Assembly (NCBI GenBank): GCA_020720565.1
Contig: DYOK01000027.1
Coordinates: 1-18,425, forward strand
Direction: 5' to 3'
DNA length: 18,425 nt
DNA from: Acetofilamentum sp.
GTDB taxonomy: Bacteria; Bacteroidota; Bacteroidia; Bacteroidales; JAFGXI01
Shown here: positions 15,101-18,425 of the stretch, one piece after another
How the letters are laid out: every line of letters begins with the position of its first letter
Numbering within the stretch: the first letter of the stretch is position 1
Position numbers and translations under genes: made by a program
The notes under the pieces: generated by a model
Told to the model about the DNA's origin: nothing
The model's database searches: none
The model's input: only the letters and a program-made list of their open reading frames with translations

Positions 15101-18100
15101 ATCGAATCAAACGATTAAATTAAAGGCAATAAAGGCTTCCTTGGAACAAGGTAATGATTTAGAATTACTTGTGGGCACTGCGTTCGACAAAGCCTTCATC
15201 GTGTTGGAAATCGCCTACCCCAACGGAACAAAAGACCAACAAAATATTAAGTTGTCGAACGAACAAAAAATAATACGTATGCCCCTATCCGACAAAGGTT
15301 TTGGCAACATTCAGATACAAGCTACGATATTAAAAAATGGCAGAATATATGCCACTTCGGAATATGTGAGTTTAAGAGAACCTAATCGAAGCCTAGATGT
15401 TAAATTTATGACCTTCCGGAATAAACTGTATCCTGGGCAAAAAGAAACATGGACAGTAACCATAAAGGGTGAAAAAGGCGAAAAAGCTGCTGCCGAGTTT
15501 TTAGCCGGTATGTACGACGCTTCGCTCGATGCTTTTCATCAACAAGACTGGTATTTATATGCCCGCAAACCATATCAGCATATCAGTTTATATGCAAGTT
15601 CCGACTTTACATTGGCCTACGATAATTATGTGAGACAGGTACAAAACAACAAACTTTATAGTAACATATCTGAGCCTGAATTAAATTGGTTTGGGTTTAA
15701 TATGTACTCTACTAACCGTATGTACAAAACGGCTGGACGTGCACGAAGCGAATCAGCCAAGAGTTTAGAGATTGAAGAAGAAAACGGGGCAATTCCTAGT
15801 CCTACCACCACTGCTTATACTCAATCTTTAATTGCAGAAGATGCCTTATCTGGTAAAGAGTCGGCTAAGAAACTAGACGACAGCTCGATTGAACAAGATG
15901 GCGAGACCAAAAATACCGATAAAAACAATGGGTTAAAACAGCCTACCGAACAAAGAATTGTCGTCAAACCTCGCAAAAACTTTAACGAAACAGCATTTTT
16001 CTATCCACAGCTTAGCACCGATGCCGAAGGTAATGTGTCGTTTAGTTTTACTATGCCAGAGAGTTTAACTGAATGGAAATTCAGAGGATTGGCCCACACA
16101 AAAAATTTAGTGACCGGTTTGATTAACGAAACCATTCAAACCCAAAAAGATTTGATGGTGATGCCCAATGTTCCTCGATTCTTTAGAGAGGGTGACCGTG
16201 CACAATTCAAAGTTAAGGTGGTCAATCTGTCCGACAAAGCACTCGAAGCTTCTACTATGGTTCGTTTCTACGATGCCTCGACAATGAAAGAAATCACCAG
16301 CGAAATCAGCTCGCAATTGCAAGCCGTGAAAACAAAATTAGCAAAAGGTGAGTCTAAAATTGTAGAATTAACCATCAATGTACCTTTTGATTATCAAGCC
16401 ATTACGTATCGTATAGTGTCTTCTGCTGGTCAATTTGCCGATGCCGAAGAACAAGCTATACCTGTTTTAAGCAATCGAATGCTCGTCACCGAAAGTTTGC
16501 CTTTGCCTATGAATGGTCCTGGTAGTAAAAACTTTGAATTTGAGCGTTTTAACAACATCCAATCGAGCACTTTAAAGCATTTTAGCTATACGCTTGAAAT
16601 GAGCTCGAACCCTGCTTGGTATGCTGTTCAAGCACTACCCTATCTAACCGACTATCCTTATGAGTGTGCCGAACAAACCTTTAGCCGTTTTTACGCCCAC
16701 GCCCTTGCTGCACACATTGCAAATTCGAATCCTAAAATAAAGGCTATTTTCGAACAATGGCAAAACACGCCCAATTCTGAAGCATTGCTTTCGAATTTGG
16801 ACAAAAATCAAGAATTGAAAAGTTTGCTTCTGCAAGAAACCCCTTGGGTATTAGAAAGTCAAAACGAGGGCGAACGTAAGCGACGTTTGGCATTATTGTT
16901 CGATGTCAATAATTTGGCGGCTCAACAAGAACAAACACTTAAAAAACTGCTCGATATGCAATCGGAAAGTGGGGCATGGTCTTGGTTCGAAGGCATGCCC
17001 GATAACCGGTATATCACTCAATTGATTATTACAGGGATGGGGCGTTTAAAATTCTTAAATGTACTTAAGCCCGACGAAAATGCAGCTCTAAATTCGGCTA
17101 TCAACAAAGCCATGCAATATATGGATCGTGAATTGGCCAAAGATTACAAACAACTCAAAAGCCATTACGACGACAAGCAATTATCACAAAGTTTGTTTAC
17201 CGGAACCACCGAAATCCAATATCTCTATGGCCGTTCATTTTTTGATGCATCGTACAAGGTATTGCCCGAAGCCATTCCTGCTATCAAATATTATCAAAGT
17301 AATGCTACACAATATTGGTCAAACTTATCGCCATACATGCAAGCCATGTTTTCACTATCATTAATCAGAAGTAAAGAAGATAAAAACTATCCTATCGCCA
17401 CAAAAGTTTTGGCGGCACTAAAAGAACATAGTTTACACTCCGAGGAAATGGGTATGTATTGGAAATCGGAAGATTCGTACTATTGGTATCAAGCCCCTAT
17501 CGAACGACAAGCCATGTTTATTGAGTTTTTCGACGCTATAGGTGGTGAAAATCAAAATATTAACGACATGCGCTTGTGGTTGTTAAAACAGAAACAAACT
17601 CAAAATTGGCCCAGTACCCGTTCTACTACCGATGCCATTTACGCCCTACTGCTTAAAGGCACCGATTTTTTATCGACAGAGCAAAACGTAAAGGTGTTTT
17701 TCGATCAAAAATTGATTAACCCAAAAGATTTTGACGTTAGACCCGAACAAGGCACTGGACATTTTAAAGTGAATTGGAAAGGCGATGCCATTGAAAAAGA
17801 TTTTGGACATATTCGAGTCGAAAAAACAGGCGATGGGCCAGCTTGGGGCGCTGTTTATTGGCAATACTTCGAAGATTTGGATAAAATAACCGCAAGCCAA
17901 AACGCACTACAAATTCAAAAAAAGATATTTGTTATCGAACAAACCATATCAGGTGCAAACCTGGTCGCATTAGATTCAAAACCTATTAAAATAGGCGACA
18001 AAATCAGAATCCAATTGACACTCAAAGTGGATAGAGATATGGAATACGTTCATCTAAAAGACCTGAGAGCCTCCGGCTTAGAACCTGTCGACGTAATTTC

Positions 18101-18326
18101 TAGTTACCGCTGGAACAATGGACTTGGTTATTATCAAAGTACCAAAGATGCCTCTACCAATTTCTTTTTCGAATCCTTGCATAAAGGCACATATGTGTTC
18201 GAATACGAATTAAAAGCCAATATGGAAGGCGAATTTTCGAATGGAATAACCAGTATTCAATGTATGTATGCACCTGAATTTACAAGTCATTCGCAAGGAC
18301 AACGAATCACCATTCAATCGAACTAA
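12183..18326 (+). CDS. Alpha-2-macroglobulin family protein with thioester
   Basis: A 2047-aa secreted protein. The frame opens earlier at a TTG (12123) inside the leader hairpin, but the signal sequence MKTRFTIIGSSLLLAIFSALG begins at 12183. There is no lipobox cysteine, unlike the E. coli homologue YfhM. Order: N-terminal region to about 510; a beta domain near 515-575 with the DRNTGYPIGNATVKLW pattern seen in carboxypeptidase-regulatory-like folds; the MG2 hallmark TDRAIYRPGQ (613-622); further MG domains (YKRPRFEV near 702); a polar linker at about 1185-1266; the A2M domain from about 1268 (FFYPQLSTDAEGN); the thioester domain with CAEQ at 1495-1498 and GAWSWFEGM; and a receptor-binding-like end (from about 1960). 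The family traps attacking proteases: cleavage of a bait segment exposes the Cys-Gln thioester. In many bacteria it protects the periplasm and pairs with PbpC, which would lie outside this window if present. Confidence 0.93.
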   Translation: MKTRFTIIGSSLLLAIFSALGINSLQNIPPKGLSTKTSFEQLWKEVSKLENDDLPKSAIEVVTIIYQKANAEKNYGEFIKSIIYKNKLTAEFEENGLLLAITDVEKEIALAKSPVKEILYSIQGELYFKYFQQNRYKILGRTNLELPDYSLSPEEWTPRQFTTKITELYRKSIEPYELLLKEPIEKYEVLITYGKVDLKTIQPNLYYFLAIRAIDAFSNEMNNLFPNTDTFELNQNELFGTADRFLSLHIIKPKDTESTRYISYFHLKQLYERTKSDRSSSVFFYLEEFRLKKMRQLSNIEDKEQLYFDALKRLVNQNHNSPYLSSLRIELAATAIQMSNRYNSSEHDKAHFDELIHLALQQLDTIILLNQATIYTEKAEYMKAEIQIPSIRFNTEKYINPNVHTPLFFEYRNLTKVKVSISSIAFNDYQHVLESNTYGKERYNMLKIYSKPFGQQEMNLKTWADYRPHSSELILNPMPAGIYIISVEGIGLDGSAVVQNFSVMNVTRMAILKSVDQNTVNILVSDRNTGYPIGNATVKLWKNEYSYASKKYEKSLLYALKTDINGKITQTLTDSRQVYIEAEISGDYYLSEQGLYLNNYNEPESHPQTYIFTDRAIYRPGQTVYFKAIHFTDNTENPKVIAQKELEFTLSDANYQEVATVKAKTNEYGSVTGSFTIPQGRLNGEYRIESSHGSLSFKVEEYKRPRFEVSIDPFKGQYRFNDKVEVIGRATAYAGNFISGSAFKYRVERVAYRYRYWGASSQQKYTVSNGTGVTDSIGQFKFEFVAEAESDKTKADDTYFYKIYVDVIDISGESQSTEDQITVGQTAINLWASIPSELQLSQIDSFLVGARNLDGQNVESELNWELFRVETPKVALKNARFWELPSTPLVDEAEWNSKLPNYWYQTQPIEKLKDQLVAKEQITKSDITFWKPQKSWLTTGTYRLVLHSKDAFGRAIQHEEYFDVIDYQSKQIKSNQTIKLKAIKASLEQGNDLELLVGTAFDKAFIVLEIAYPNGTKDQQNIKLSNEQKIIRMPLSDKGFGNIQIQATILKNGRIYATSEYVSLREPNRSLDVKFMTFRNKLYPGQKETWTVTIKGEKGEKAAAEFLAGMYDASLDAFHQQDWYLYARKPYQHISLYASSDFTLAYDNYVRQVQNNKLYSNISEPELNWFGFNMYSTNRMYKTAGRARSESAKSLEIEEENGAIPSPTTTAYTQSLIAEDALSGKESAKKLDDSSIEQDGETKNTDKNNGLKQPTEQRIVVKPRKNFNETAFFYPQLSTDAEGNVSFSFTMPESLTEWKFRGLAHTKNLVTGLINETIQTQKDLMVMPNVPRFFREGDRAQFKVKVVNLSDKALEASTMVRFYDASTMKEITSEISSQLQAVKTKLAKGESKIVELTINVPFDYQAITYRIVSSAGQFADAEEQAIPVLSNRMLVTESLPLPMNGPGSKNFEFERFNNIQSSTLKHFSYTLEMSSNPAWYAVQALPYLTDYPYECAEQTFSRFYAHALAAHIANSNPKIKAIFEQWQNTPNSEALLSNLDKNQELKSLLLQETPWVLESQNEGERKRRLALLFDVNNLAAQQEQTLKKLLDMQSESGAWSWFEGMPDNRYITQLIITGMGRLKFLNVLKPDENAALNSAINKAMQYMDRELAKDYKQLKSHYDDKQLSQSLFTGTTEIQYLYGRSFFDASYKVLPEAIPAIKYYQSNATQYWSNLSPYMQAMFSLSLIRSKEDKNYPIATKVLAALKEHSLHSEEMGMYWKSEDSYYWYQAPIERQAMFIEFFDAIGGENQNINDMRLWLLKQKQTQNWPSTRSTTDAIYALLLKGTDFLSTEQNVKVFFDQKLINPKDFDVRPEQGTGHFKVNWKGDAIEKDFGHIRVEKTGDGPAWGAVYWQYFEDLDKITASQNALQIQKKIFVIEQTISGANLVALDSKPIKIGDKIRIQLTLKVDRDMEYVHLKDLRASGLEPVDVISSYRWNNGLGYYQSTKDASTNFFFESLHKGTYVFEYELKANMEGEFSNGITSIQCMYAPEFTSHSQGQRITIQSN

Positions 18327-18425
18327 GTGTTCGAGCTATTTATTGTTTTTGTAATACCAAATACATTTTCAAATGACTGATAAATAAAATGCAATGAACG
18401 AAGTGAATTCATGAACACCATAAAT

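Noticed and set aside
18327..18425. A further gene starting at ATG 18411, or a terminator after the macroglobulin
   Set aside because: Only five codons are visible before the window ends, with no Shine-Dalgarno sequence. The TATT/AATA pairing after the stop is only 4 bp.
1..18425. CRISPR array, insertion sequence, phage or toxin-antitoxin genes
   Set aside because: No regularly spaced repeats, transposase or integrase motifs, or small paired genes of those kinds were found on either strand.

Overview
The window looks like a chromosomal segment of a member of the Bacteroidota. The evidence is low GC, several families typical of that phylum (a DUF4301 protein, a START-like small protein, a very large alpha-2-macroglobulin, a SWIM-SNF2 ATPase), few Shine-Dalgarno sequences, and repeated matches to the Bacteroidota -7 promoter element TAnnTTTG a short way upstream of gene starts. 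I cannot place it below phylum. I see no insertion sequence, phage gene, CRISPR array or rRNA.

Layout. 1-3480 (+): a secreted SGNH/GDSL-type hydrolase, then a two-gene unit made of a DUF4301 protein and, 5 bp later, a single-domain receiver protein with a C-terminal membrane anchor. 3618-6905 (+): a membrane-anchored GH25 muramidase, a 312-bp gap, the DNA polymerase sliding clamp dnaN with a clear intrinsic terminator, and a LysE-family exporter. 7045-7864 (-): an MsrB-fold protein in which the catalytic cysteine is serine, and a START-like protein. 8006-8384 (+): a CAT-anticodon tRNA with its own terminator, followed by a 77-aa GIY-YIG protein with an altered YIG motif. 8499-12017 (+): a SWIM zinc-finger SNF2 ATPase. 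12183-18326 (+): a 2047-aa thioester-containing alpha-2-macroglobulin with a hairpin in its leader.

How the genes relate. Most appear to be single transcription units. The only tight coupling is DUF4301 with the receiver protein. Three products act on or in the envelope (SGNH hydrolase, GH25 muramidase, alpha-2-macroglobulin), but they are not arranged as one operon.

No new multi-gene system is evident. The most interesting items are the Cys-to-Ser MsrB, the tail-anchored receiver beside DUF4301, nucleotidyltransferase-like motifs in DUF4301, the degenerate GIY-YIG gene trapped behind a tRNA terminator, and the leader hairpin plus bait-like linker of the macroglobulin. Four apparent open frames start too far upstream (START-like, GIY-YIG, SNF2, macroglobulin). 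I give corrected starts for these.
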